From NCBI GenBank assembly GCA_021732415.1, contig JAKFVC010000219.1, positions 1 to 36,649 of the forward strand: a stretch of DNA of 36,649 nucleotides, in the 5' to 3' direction. The first letter of the stretch is position 1; each line of letters starts with the position of its first letter. Under the pieces are notes generated by a model. It did no database searches and was not told the origin of the DNA. It saw only the letters and a list, made by a program, of their open reading frames with translations. The position numbers and the translations under genes are program-made. Below, piece by piece: positions 1 to 7,146 of this stretch. Origin of the DNA: Planctomycetaceae bacterium. Its GTDB lineage: Bacteria > Planctomycetota > Planctomycetia > Planctomycetales > Planctomycetaceae.

Positions 1-1
1 G

Positions 2-31
2 CCCCTCTCCCCGGAGTACCAGGGCGAGGGG
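2..31. repeat. Hairpin downstream of the bL31 gene
   Basis: CCCCTC at 2-7 pairs with GAGGGG at 26-31 and CCC at 9-11 pairs with GGG at 22-24, leaving a ten-base loop. It lies just past the stop of the minus-strand bL31 gene, so it may act as its terminator. No clear U-tract follows on the minus strand, so it could equally be one of the many intergenic palindromes of this genome. Confidence 0.5.
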
Positions 32-54
32 AGATAAATTCCTTAAGGTCGGTT

Positions 55-327
55 CTAGGCTTGGGCCTTGGCGGCTTCGGCAGCGGCCAAGTCGGCGGCT
101 TCCATGGCTCGCAACTTGTCGTTGCGGTTGGCCCAGCCGTATTTCTTCTGGAATTTTTCGACGCGGCCAGCCGTGTCGACGAACTTCATCTTGCCCGTAT
201 AGAACGGGTGACAGGCCGAGCAAATTTCGACGTTAAGTTTCGCCACGGTGCTGCGGGTCTTGAAGGTGTTGCCACAGCCGCAGGTGACGGTCGTTTCGAC
301 GTAGTTGGGATGGATATCCGCTTGCAT
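55..327 (-). CDS. rpmE: Ribosomal protein bL31, zinc-binding (C+) type
   Basis: This is a 90-aa protein of the large ribosomal subunit. The N-terminus reads [14 protein letters not shown], close to the family's usual KxDIHPxY start. Four cysteines at 16, 18, 36 and 39 (CGC and CSAC) form the zinc site of the C+ form of L31, and the CHPFYTGK motif at 39-46 is typical. Family members are commonly 65-75 aa; this one carries an alanine- and charge-rich tail from about residue 72 that is likely disordered. The gene is divergent from ubiX, with about 210 bp between their starts. Identity is secure from the motifs alone. Confidence 0.97.
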   Translation of the reverse strand: MQADIHPNYVETTVTCGCGNTFKTRSTVAKLNVEICSACHPFYTGKMKFVDTAGRVEKFQKKYGWANRNDKLRAMEAADLAAAEAAKAQA

Positions 328-538
328 GATAACTTCACATACCTGCCTGAGACAGGATTTGACTAAAACTCACTGAGGTTGACATACGGGGCCTCCCCGC
401 TGTTTCCTCAGAGTGGAAACCATTACTCTAATGGAGAGCCGGCCGGTGAGCAAGCCTGCTCGCCGCCGTGAACCCGAGAACTCAAACATTGTCGGTCTCA
501 GAGTTTACGGTACTTCAACAATTGCAATCTGCTGCGTC

Positions 539-1228
539 ATGTCAACCCCTGCCATCCGGAAAGCCGTTATGCCCCCAGTCGTTGTCGGAGTGACCGGAGC
601 CAGCGGTGCGATCTACGGCGTACGCTTGCTGGAAGTCCTGATCCACAAAGGATTAGAGGTCGAACTGGCCATCAGCCCGGCCGCCACACAAGTCATTCAG
701 CAGGAACTCGAACTCCGCGTCGACTTGGCCGCATTCACGCCCGAGCAACTGATCTCGATCGGACATCTCACATGCGAGACACCCGGCGCTGGTGAGTTCC
801 GTTTCTCCAACGGCGCAAGATTGCGGTATCACCATTATCAGAACTACTTTGCGGGAATCGCCAGCGGTTCGTTTAAGACTGCCGGAATGGTGATTTGCCC
901 CTGTTCGATGGGAACCTTGTCCGCGATTGCCTGCGGACTCTCGACAAATCTGATCCAGCGTGCGGCGGATGTCCATCTGAAGGAGCGGCGGAAGCTGATC
1001 GTCGTCCCTCGTGAGACGCCACTCGGCAGTATCCAGTTGGAAAACATGAAGCGCCTGGTCGATGCCGGGGCCGTCGTATTGCCGGCGTCCCCAGGGTTTT
1101 ATCAGCGTCCGCAGGCCATCAGCGACCTTGTCGATTTCGTGGTCGCCCGGATCTGCGACCAACTCGGGGTCGAGGTGAATTTGATGCGGCGCTGGAGCGA
1201 ACCAGACAATTTGTCCGCTGACGAATGA
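539..1228 (+). CDS. ubiX: Flavin prenyltransferase UbiX
   Basis: UbiX joins dimethylallyl phosphate to reduced FMN, making the prenyl-FMN cofactor needed by UbiD-type decarboxylases; it is a soluble flavoprotein. With the chosen ATG the product is 229 aa. The Rossmann-like N-terminus VVVGVTGASGAIYGVRLLEV holds the FMN phosphate-binding GASG (20-23). Downstream lie the family signatures CPCSMGTLSAIACG, LIQRAADVHLKERR, VVPRETPLG and a C-terminal PASPGFY. The open frame extends upstream to 413, but those 42 codons do not look like UbiX. An ATG at 569 has a GGAAAG five bases upstream and is an equally plausible start. No ubiD partner is in the window. Confidence 0.95.
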   Translation: MSTPAIRKAVMPPVVVGVTGASGAIYGVRLLEVLIHKGLEVELAISPAATQVIQQELELRVDLAAFTPEQLISIGHLTCETPGAGEFRFSNGARLRYHHYQNYFAGIASGSFKTAGMVICPCSMGTLSAIACGLSTNLIQRAADVHLKERRKLIVVPRETPLGSIQLENMKRLVDAGAVVLPASPGFYQRPQAISDLVDFVVARICDQLGVEVNLMRRWSEPDNLSADE

Positions 1229-1318
1229 TTGTCCTCAAACTTCATTTGAAAACAGGCCTCGATTTTCTGCCGTGGTCGTTGACAGCCTTGGTGCGTCGAG
1301 ATAACCTTTCAACATGAC

Positions 1319-1337
1319 ATTGAGACTCAGTCTCAAT
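1319..1337. promoter_or_regulatory. Perfect 19-bp palindrome, possible Fur-type operator
   Basis: ATTGAGACT, one central C, then AGTCTCAAT: a perfect 9-1-9 inverted repeat. Its inner part TGAGACTCAGTCTCA matches the 7-1-7 geometry of Fur-family boxes, with TGAGA...TCTCA halves as in several non-enteric Fur sites. That a metalloregulator binds here is inference. It sits about 200 bp upstream of the TPR/PQQ gene pair, which has no evident link to iron. Confidence 0.45.
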
Positions 1338-1389
1338 TTAACTGCCTGCATCGTGAGATTTCGACTCGGCAGTCAACTATCGAATAGCA

Positions 1390-1408
1390 CCCGACTCGGA
1401 GAGTCGGG
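1390..1408. repeat. Short hairpin repeat CCCGACTC-GGA-GAGTCGGG (copy 1 of 3)
   Basis: An 8-bp perfect stem with a three-base loop, followed by CTACGG. Close copies lie at 14799-14824 (also followed by CTACGG) and 28171-28190. All three are intergenic, which suggests a dispersed repeat family rather than a gene-specific terminator. Confidence 0.75.
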
Positions 1409-1534
1409 CTACGGTCCATCCGCGGCTTGTCTCCCGGCGACGCGAAGCTCACCCCTTCGACGACCATCGTCCCGGGAGGCAAGCCGGAATTCTCTTAATC
1501 GTTTCAATAGTCTCGCCGAGAACCCGACAACGAG

Positions 1535-2299
1535 ATGTGTGATATGAATTGCGCTCGAGAAGTCTTCAGCACGGGATTGAGGTTGCTCAAAGGCGGGCAC
1601 ATCAATCAAGTCACAGAATTGGCAGCCGAGGCGGTCGGCGAATTTCCCGATGACGGGCCGCTGTGGGAATTGCTGGGCGTCGCCTATCAGCGAGACGGTC
1701 AGTATGCCGAGGCCCTGCACGCTCTGGAAACGGCCAGCCTGCTGAAGCCGTTGGATATTGGAGCCCGCTTTTGTTTGGCGGAAGCCTATGCGGCGACGGG
1801 GTCGCATGATCTGGCAGTGTTTGTCTATCGCATGGTTTCTGAAGATCGCCGGTCGCCGGTCTGGTTGCTGCCGAAAGTCGCGTCGCACCTGGGCGAATTG
1901 AAGGAATTCGAACATGCTCTTGACGTCTGCCAGACAATCGTCGAGCGTGATGCAGAACGTCACGAGGCGCACTTTGGAATTGGGTTCTACCTGCGACGAC
2001 TGGGCGCGAAGACCGAACGCGTAATTGCCGCTATCCAACAAGCCTTCGACCTGGCCCCCGAAACCAATTTGTACCGCGTCGTACTGGCCTCATTATTGCA
2101 GGAGATGGGACGGCACGAAGAAGCCTATGAATTGCTGCGACAGATTCCGCTGAGCTCGGTCAATTGTCCGCACTCGCTGCGGCGGATGCTGAGGGTCTTT
2201 CATACGGCGAGCGACATGCAGCGGGTGCTGGATTGTTCGCGCTGCTTGCGTCGCATTGAAAATGAACTTCCCCCGACATCATCTGAAGGGACTGAATGA
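1535..2299 (+). CDS. Tetratricopeptide-repeat protein
   Basis: A 254-aa protein with no signal peptide or membrane segment, probably cytoplasmic. At least four TPR-like helical pairs are visible: around 41-72 (PLWELLGVAYQRDGQYAEAL), 73-101 (ARFCLAEAYAATGSHDLAVF), a degenerate one near 120-155, and one near 180-210 (VLASLLQEMGRHEEAYELL). TPR arrays serve as protein-binding scaffolds; no partner can be named. The stop codon overlaps the ATG of the next gene (ATGA), so translational coupling with the PQQ-like propeller gene is likely. An in-frame ATG at 1544 is an alternative start; no strong ribosome binding site separates the two. Confidence 0.85.
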   Translation: MCDMNCAREVFSTGLRLLKGGHINQVTELAAEAVGEFPDDGPLWELLGVAYQRDGQYAEALHALETASLLKPLDIGARFCLAEAYAATGSHDLAVFVYRMVSEDRRSPVWLLPKVASHLGELKEFEHALDVCQTIVERDAERHEAHFGIGFYLRRLGAKTERVIAAIQQAFDLAPETNLYRVVLASLLQEMGRHEEAYELLRQIPLSSVNCPHSLRRMLRVFHTASDMQRVLDCSRCLRRIENELPPTSSEGTE

Positions 2300-3543
2300 T
2301 GCGTCTTGCGGTTCTCCAATATTGTTTGATCGCACTCTGTTGTGCTTGTTCATTTGCCGGTGCGGCCGAGCTTTCCTGGTCTGGATTTCGCGGCCTGGGA
2401 GACAGTCATTCGACCGAACCCAACTTGCCGTTGACCTGGAGTGACACCCAGAACGTGGCCTGGAAAAAGGACCTGCCGGGCGCTGGACAGTCCTCGCCGG
2501 TGGTCTGGAAAGATTTGATTTTTGTCACATCAGTGGGTGGCGACAACAAAGAGAAACTGCAGGTCACCTGCTTAAAGGTGGATTCTGGTGATATCGTCTG
2601 GGCGAAGGAATTTCCGAATTCCAAGCCAGAGAAAGCGACCGAGTACATCAGCCGCGCGGCCCCGACGCCAGTCGTCGATGCCGACCGGGTCTACGCGTTT
2701 TTCGAAAGCGGCGACATCCTGACGTTGAACCACAAGGGGGAAACCGTCTGGACGCGATCGCTGGCCGCAGACTACGGCCCATTCAAGGGAAATCACGGCC
2801 TGGGCAGTTCGCTCGCCCAGACCGATGACGCGATCATCGTGCTGGCTGACCACGACGGCCCCTCCTATTTGCTGTCGCTCGACAAGGCCACTGGCAAGAC
2901 GGTCTGGAAGAAGGATCGCGAGTCCCGCGTCTCATGGAGTTCTCCCATCGTGACCACCGGTCCGGAAGGCCCAGAAATTCTGGTCAGCTCGAACGGCGTC
3001 GTGCAATCTATGGCTGCCAAGACGGGTGACTTGCTGTGGGAAGTGACTGCATTGAAGGGGAACACCGTGGCCTCACCCAGCGTGACGGAACAGGGTGTAG
3101 TCGTGGGCTCGAGCCAACCCGGCGACAACCTGTTGATCCGCCGCGGTGGTAAGGGAAATGTGACCGGAACCCACATCGCCTGGCGTGCCGAGGGAGTCTC
3201 GTCGTCGTTCGGATCGCCCGTTGTCAACGGCGGCCGCGCCTTCTTCGTCAGCAAGGCCAAGGTGTTGTTTGCCGTCGACATGGAGAAGGGGACGACGTTG
3301 TGGAATCACCGTCTGCCCGATTCCACCTGGGCATCGCCGATTGCGGTGGGAGATCGCATCTATTTCTTCTGCAATGACGGAACGACGATCGTCATTAAAT
3401 CGGCCAACGAGTATGACCAACTCGCCGAGAACAAATTAACGGTCGATGATAAGATCTATGGCGTCGCGGTCACTCACGGCGGATTCGTGATTCGTAACGG
3501 CAGCCGCCTGACGTTCGTCCAAGAGAAGCCGGCGGCGAAGTGA
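2296..3543 (+). CDS. Exported PQQ-like (BamB-type) beta-propeller protein
   Basis: A 415-aa protein with a signal peptide (hydrophobic stretch LAVLQYCLIALCCACSFA, cleavage likely near AGA-AE). The mature part repeats blades of the PQQ_2 type, each built around G-W/V-W motifs such as VDSGDIVWAKEF, HKGETVWTRSL, KATGKTVWKKD, KTGDLLWEV and EKGTTLWNHRL. The family includes BamB and quinoprotein dehydrogenases, but the catalytic residues of the dehydrogenases are not evident, so an enzymatic role is unproven. The start overlaps the TPR stop by four bases, and GAAGGGA just upstream is a good ribosome binding site. Expected location is the periplasm. Confidence 0.9.
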   Translation: MMRLAVLQYCLIALCCACSFAGAAELSWSGFRGLGDSHSTEPNLPLTWSDTQNVAWKKDLPGAGQSSPVVWKDLIFVTSVGGDNKEKLQVTCLKVDSGDIVWAKEFPNSKPEKATEYISRAAPTPVVDADRVYAFFESGDILTLNHKGETVWTRSLAADYGPFKGNHGLGSSLAQTDDAIIVLADHDGPSYLLSLDKATGKTVWKKDRESRVSWSSPIVTTGPEGPEILVSSNGVVQSMAAKTGDLLWEVTALKGNTVASPSVTEQGVVVGSSQPGDNLLIRRGGKGNVTGTHIAWRAEGVSSSFGSPVVNGGRAFFVSKAKVLFAVDMEKGTTLWNHRLPDSTWASPIAVGDRIYFFCNDGTTIVIKSANEYDQLAENKLTVDDKIYGVAVTHGGFVIRNGSRLTFVQEKPAAK

Positions 3544-3704
3544 CTCAATTTGGACGGCGGTGATTCATCAGCGCTTTCTAATGCTGGACCAACTCACGAT
3601 TAAGCAACGAAGTCCATTCTCAGGTATTTCAACGTCAAATTGGAAAGCGGTGAACAATTGCCGCAGCCCAAATTTCATCGAATAACTTTCAGGGTTGAGG
3701 AACG

Positions 3705-4733
3705 ATGATGAAATGGAATCTGCTCCAAGCGTCGCTCTGCCGCGGCTTCTTCGGAGTTTTCTGTGTGGCGTTGATGTTGTCTGGCCCGAACGTCCGAGCC
3801 TTCGCCGCAGAACCGGCCACCAAATTCCCCGCACTTCCCGAGTCGATCACCAGTTTTGGTGCCGCGGTTTCGGACGGCTATTTGTATGTGTATGGGGGCA
3901 ACACGGGGAAGACTCATCAGTATTCGTCCGACTTGCAATCGAACCGTTTTCGCCGCTTGAATCTCGCAAAACCCGAGGCTTGGGAAGAACTGCCGGGTGA
4001 GGCCAAAATGCAGGGGCTCGCACTGGTTGCCGACGGAGGCAAGCTGTACCGCGTGGGAGGCTTCACTGCGAAGAATGCCGCCGGTGAGAAGAAAGATCTG
4101 TGGTCGGTGGCCGATGTGGCTCGCTTCGACCCGGCCACGAAAACCTGGGAAAAACTGCCGTCGCTTCCGGCCGCTCGATCTTCGCATGATGCCATCGTCC
4201 TGGATCATAAAATCTATGTGGCCGGTGGTTGGGCGATGCAGGGGAACAAGGGTTCGGAATGGCAGCATTCGGCGGTGGTTCTCGACTTGACTCAGCCGAC
4301 GTTGGCCTGGAAGGAACTGCCCACGCCCCCTTTTGTACGGCGTGCCGTATCGCTGGCCACGCTGGGCGGAAAAGTCTGTGTGATTGGCGGGATGTATGAA
4401 ACCGGTGGGACTTCCAGCGAAGTCGACTTCTTCGATCCCACTACCAACACGTGGCAGACGGGTACCGATCTACCAGGAGACTCGATTGAAGGCTTCGGCA
4501 ATTCGGCGTGTGAAGTCGACGGCAAGCTCTTCGTGTCGACGATTGAAGGCAACGTCCAACGGCTGGATGGCGACAAGTGGACGCTGGTCTCGAAACTGAA
4601 GCACCCGCGGTATTTTCATCGGATGCTGCCCCTGTCGAAGGACGAACTCGTGTTCCTGGGGGGCACGGCCCGCTCGGGGGAACGCACGGATGTCATCGAA
4701 ACGGTGCTAGTCAACGCGCCGCAAGCGAAGTAG
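3705..4733 (+). CDS. Exported kelch-repeat beta-propeller protein
   Basis: A 342-aa protein. The N-terminus has a hydrophobic segment (FFGVFCVALMLSG) ending in FAAEP, a likely signal peptide. Six kelch-type repeats can be read, each with a YVYGG-like turn: LYVYGGN, LYRVGGF, IYVAGGW, VCVIGGM, a weaker one near LFVSTIEG, and LVFLGGT. Partner residues such as WEELPG, WEKLPS and WQTGTD lie between blades. This makes a six-bladed propeller likely. The nearest known families are kelch galactose-oxidase-like and NanM-like proteins; no active-site residues were recognised, so the ligand is unknown. GAGGAA lies a few bases before the ATG; an in-frame ATG at 3708 is possible. Confidence 0.88.
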   Translation: MMKWNLLQASLCRGFFGVFCVALMLSGPNVRAFAAEPATKFPALPESITSFGAAVSDGYLYVYGGNTGKTHQYSSDLQSNRFRRLNLAKPEAWEELPGEAKMQGLALVADGGKLYRVGGFTAKNAAGEKKDLWSVADVARFDPATKTWEKLPSLPAARSSHDAIVLDHKIYVAGGWAMQGNKGSEWQHSAVVLDLTQPTLAWKELPTPPFVRRAVSLATLGGKVCVIGGMYETGGTSSEVDFFDPTTNTWQTGTDLPGDSIEGFGNSACEVDGKLFVSTIEGNVQRLDGDKWTLVSKLKHPRYFHRMLPLSKDELVFLGGTARSGERTDVIETVLVNAPQAK

Positions 4734-5127
4734 TGTCCGTAGGATGGCCGCCCCGGCCGTCTGAGCCCGTAACCGTCGACACGGCAAACTTCAATCGCCT
4801 CGCGATCTTCGTACAGCGCCGACTCGCCATTCGTGCAAAACATTTCCTGTAGGGTGACGTTTCTCAAAGAAGATAGAGCCTGCGTTCCGCAATGATCGCA
4901 AGGGTTGGAACTTCGCGACGTCGGTTGTTACGGGCTCTGACGGCCGGGGCGGCCATCCTACGGCGCGTTGCACACGTTGTGCGACGCGTCTCCCCCGCGC
5001 AATTGACGGTCGCACTAAGATCCGGCACACTACAGTATCAACGCATGTGTTTACCTCACACGTAAATCCGGCGAAGTGGGCGGTGGCGGATTGTTCGTAA
5101 GATTTCGTCAAAAATGGAGACGCGTCG
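4734..5127. other. Intergenic region largely filled by a long palindrome
   Basis: No gene was recognised between the kelch gene and the next propeller gene. Positions 4737-4963 form an inverted-repeat element listed separately. The last 160 bp before 5128 probably hold the promoter of the next gene, but no confident -35/-10 pair was found. Confidence 0.6.
4737..4963. repeat. Long inverted-repeat element with 37-bp arms (CGTAGGA/GAGCCCGTAAC type)
   Basis: The left arm at 4737-4773 and right arm at 4927-4963 are reverse complements with one mismatch in 37. Each arm starts CGTAGGATGG, contains an internal GGCCG...CGGCC stem, and ends GAGCCCGTAAC. The interior has weaker pairing (CGCGATC near 4801, GATCGCAAG near 4893). 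The same outer and inner arm ends recur in the element at 34405-34765. No coding sequence is inside, so it resembles a MITE or a large REP-type palindrome. Confidence 0.85.
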
Positions 5128-6441
5128 ATGCTGTGCGGTTCTCGAAATATTCTCTGCGGTGCCGTGGCCGGTGTGTGTTTGTTGCTGGGGTCTCTGGCTC
5201 ACGCGGAAAACTGGCCGCAATGGCGCGGAGCTCATCACAACGGCATCAGTGGTGAAAAGGGCGTTCCCGCCGACTGGGATGCCAAGGGGCATAATGTTCT
5301 CTGGAAGCTGGAAATGCCCGGACCGGGTGGTGCGACTCCCATCGTCTGGGAAGATCATGTCTTCGTCACCTCAGCCGCCGGTGAAGAACTGCTGCTCCTG
5401 GCCATCAAGACTGATGGCAAGCCGAAATGGAAAAAGAAGATCGGCGTCGGCAACAAGGTCGCCCGCACCGACGAAGGAAATTATGCATCGCCGTCACCCG
5501 TCACAGATGGCAAGCATGTCTGGGCGTTCGTGGGCAGCGGAGATTTTGTCTGCTACGACTTCGATGGCAACGAGAAGTGGCATCTGGATATTCAAAAGCT
5601 GTACGGTCAGTTCAAAATCCAATTTGGAATGTCGTCCACTCCGATTCTGGACGGAGACAATCTCTACCTGCAGTTGATTCACGGCGACGGCGAGGCCAAG
5701 ACGAGGGAAGCCAAAGTCGTGGCGCTCGATAAGACGACCGGCAAACAAGTCTGGCAGCAAGATCGTCCCAGCGAAGCGCATTCCGAAAACGAGCATTCGT
5801 ATGCCTCACCCACGCTGTACGACGACGGTAAAGTCAAGTTCCTGATCACTCATGGAGCCGACTACGTTGTGGCTCATGATTTGAAGGATGGTCACGAAAT
5901 CTGGCGTTCCGGCGGCATCAACCCGAAAGAGAAATACAACGCGGCACTGCGACTGGTGACGTCACCGGTGACCGCTCCGGGCCTGGTTGTTGTGCCCTCT
6001 GCCAAGAACGGCCCCGTGCTGGGAATCGATCCCAATTCGAAGGGCGACGTCACCGAGTCCACGACCGCCCGGCTGTGGACCCGAAAAGAAAATACCCCGG
6101 ACGTGTCCTCTCCGCTGGTCGTCGACGGCATCGTTTATCTGTGCCGCGAAACGGGAATCATGCTGACTCTGGATGCCAAGACGGGGGAAGAGATCTACTC
6201 GGAACGCATTCACAATCACAAGCATCGTGCGTCGCCGGTCTATGCCGATGGCAAGATCTACTGTGTCGCCCGCGACGGCGTGGTGACGATCCTGAAGGCG
6301 GGCCGGAAGTTTGAGTTGATCAAGGAAATCAAGATGGATGAGGACATTTCGGCCTCGCTGGCGATCTCGAAGGGTCGCATTTACATTCGCAGTTTCCAGA
6401 ATCTGTGGTGCATTGGCTCACAGCAAGTTGCCGGGAAATAG
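5128..6441 (+). CDS. Exported PQQ-like beta-propeller protein
   Basis: A 437-aa protein with a signal peptide (hydrophobic LCGAVAGVCLLLGSLAHA, cleavage near AHA-EN). The mature N-terminus NWPQWRG is a hallmark of this planctomycete-rich PQQ_2 propeller group. Blades are marked by KTDGKPKWKKKI, FDGNEKWHLDI, KTTGKQVWQQD, KDGHEIWRSG and AKTGEEIYSER. Like the related protein at 2296 it probably folds as a seven- or eight-bladed propeller in the periplasm. Dehydrogenase active-site residues were not identified. GGAGA about eight bases upstream supports the start. The two proteins are similar in plan but not near-identical, so this is not a recent duplication. Confidence 0.9.
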   Translation: MLCGSRNILCGAVAGVCLLLGSLAHAENWPQWRGAHHNGISGEKGVPADWDAKGHNVLWKLEMPGPGGATPIVWEDHVFVTSAAGEELLLLAIKTDGKPKWKKKIGVGNKVARTDEGNYASPSPVTDGKHVWAFVGSGDFVCYDFDGNEKWHLDIQKLYGQFKIQFGMSSTPILDGDNLYLQLIHGDGEAKTREAKVVALDKTTGKQVWQQDRPSEAHSENEHSYASPTLYDDGKVKFLITHGADYVVAHDLKDGHEIWRSGGINPKEKYNAALRLVTSPVTAPGLVVVPSAKNGPVLGIDPNSKGDVTESTTARLWTRKENTPDVSSPLVVDGIVYLCRETGIMLTLDAKTGEEIYSERIHNHKHRASPVYADGKIYCVARDGVVTILKAGRKFELIKEIKMDEDISASLAISKGRIYIRSFQNLWCIGSQQVAGK

Positions 6442-6454
6442 CCGTGAATGGTGC

Positions 6455-6530
6455 CCGTAGCCCCGTGGCGGACGCTGCTAGCGTCCGCGTGTTACCGACG
6501 CTAGCAGCGCAGCGTCGGCCACGGGAGCCG
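6455..6530. repeat. Imperfect palindrome of the CCCGTGGC-GACGCT family
   Basis: CCGTGGCGGACGCTGCTAGC on the left is mirrored by GACGCTAGCAGCG and CGTCGGCCACGGG on the right. Related sequences lie at 7087-7105, 25931-26035 and 32141-32166. It separates the propeller gene from the DUF2007 gene. Confidence 0.7.
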
Positions 6531-6560
6531 GTGACTTGCAACTCTTCCAGGAGCAGTACG

Positions 6561-7055
6561 ATGGACTGGGTGACACTCGAGAAGTTCTGGTCCGTCGAAG
6601 AAGCACAGCTTGCGTTGGGATTTCTGGAGACGGAAGAGATCCCTTGCCGGCTGGAAGGCGTGGCCATGGCCGGCAATTTCTGGCATCTTTCCAATGCCAC
6701 GGGCGGCGTCAGCTTGCTGGTCGCCCCAGAGGATGCCGAGCGAGCTGCTGCGCTGCTCACTGCTGTGCAGCACCACCCCGATACCGATGCTGCGAGCGAT
6801 CCGGAATCGAAGGCAGACGCCCGGGTGGTAGAGCCCGACTCTGCGGAAGCAGAGGACCAAGTTGATCGCAATTCCGTTCCAACGAGCGACGATTGGGACA
6901 ACGATGACGATGACGAAGATCGTCCTGGGTTATTTGATCGGCTGCGAAAGCAAAAGACGTTGATCATCGGTTCTCTGCTGTTTCCGATGTTTATCGGAGT
7001 TCTGCTCGGAGCCTTTGGCATGATCATGATGCTGGTCTTATCCATCTTTAGGTAG
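6561..7055 (+). CDS. DUF2007-domain protein with C-terminal membrane anchor
   Basis: A 164-aa protein. Residues 1-65 match the DUF2007 (putative signal-transducing, PF09413) pattern: an aromatic VTLEKFW start, an EEAQLALGFLETEEIPCRLEG helix-strand unit, and LLVAPEDAERAAALL. An acidic linker (DDWDNDDDDED) follows, then a hydrophobic segment from about 133 to 162 that should anchor the protein with the domain in the cytoplasm. Family function is not established; it is thought to be a small ligand- or protein-binding fold. AGGAG seven bases before the ATG decides this start over the longer open frame, whose first 52 codons run through a palindromic repeat. Confidence 0.85.
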   Translation: MDWVTLEKFWSVEEAQLALGFLETEEIPCRLEGVAMAGNFWHLSNATGGVSLLVAPEDAERAAALLTAVQHHPDTDAASDPESKADARVVEPDSAEAEDQVDRNSVPTSDDWDNDDDDEDRPGLFDRLRKQKTLIIGSLLFPMFIGVLLGAFGMIMMLVLSIFR

Positions 7056-7086
7056 CTTGGTGGGCATTGATTGCGGGGCCGGTTCG

Positions 7087-7105
7087 CGGACGCTGGCAGC
7101 GTCCG
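7087..7105. repeat. 19-bp palindrome CGGACGCTGGCAGCGTCCG
   Basis: A near-perfect palindrome around GGACGCTGGCAGCGTCC, of the same family as the elements at 6455, 25931 and 32141. It is 42 bp upstream of the DUF1549/DUF1553 gene and so lies within its probable leader. Confidence 0.7.
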
Positions 7106-7146
7106 CCACGGTGGGAGACGACTCAGTCCCTGAGGGGTGATTCAAG

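Larger units (their letters stand above)
1229..1534. other. Intergenic region with Fur-like palindrome and a short hairpin
   Basis: No gene was recognised here. It holds the 19-bp palindrome at 1319-1337 and the hairpin at 1390-1408, each listed separately. The remainder shows no clear coding signal on either strand. Confidence 0.6.

Noticed and set aside
413-538. N-terminal extension of UbiX in the open frame
   Set aside because: The 42 codons carry no UbiX-like sequence, and family members begin close to the VVVGVTGASGA strand.
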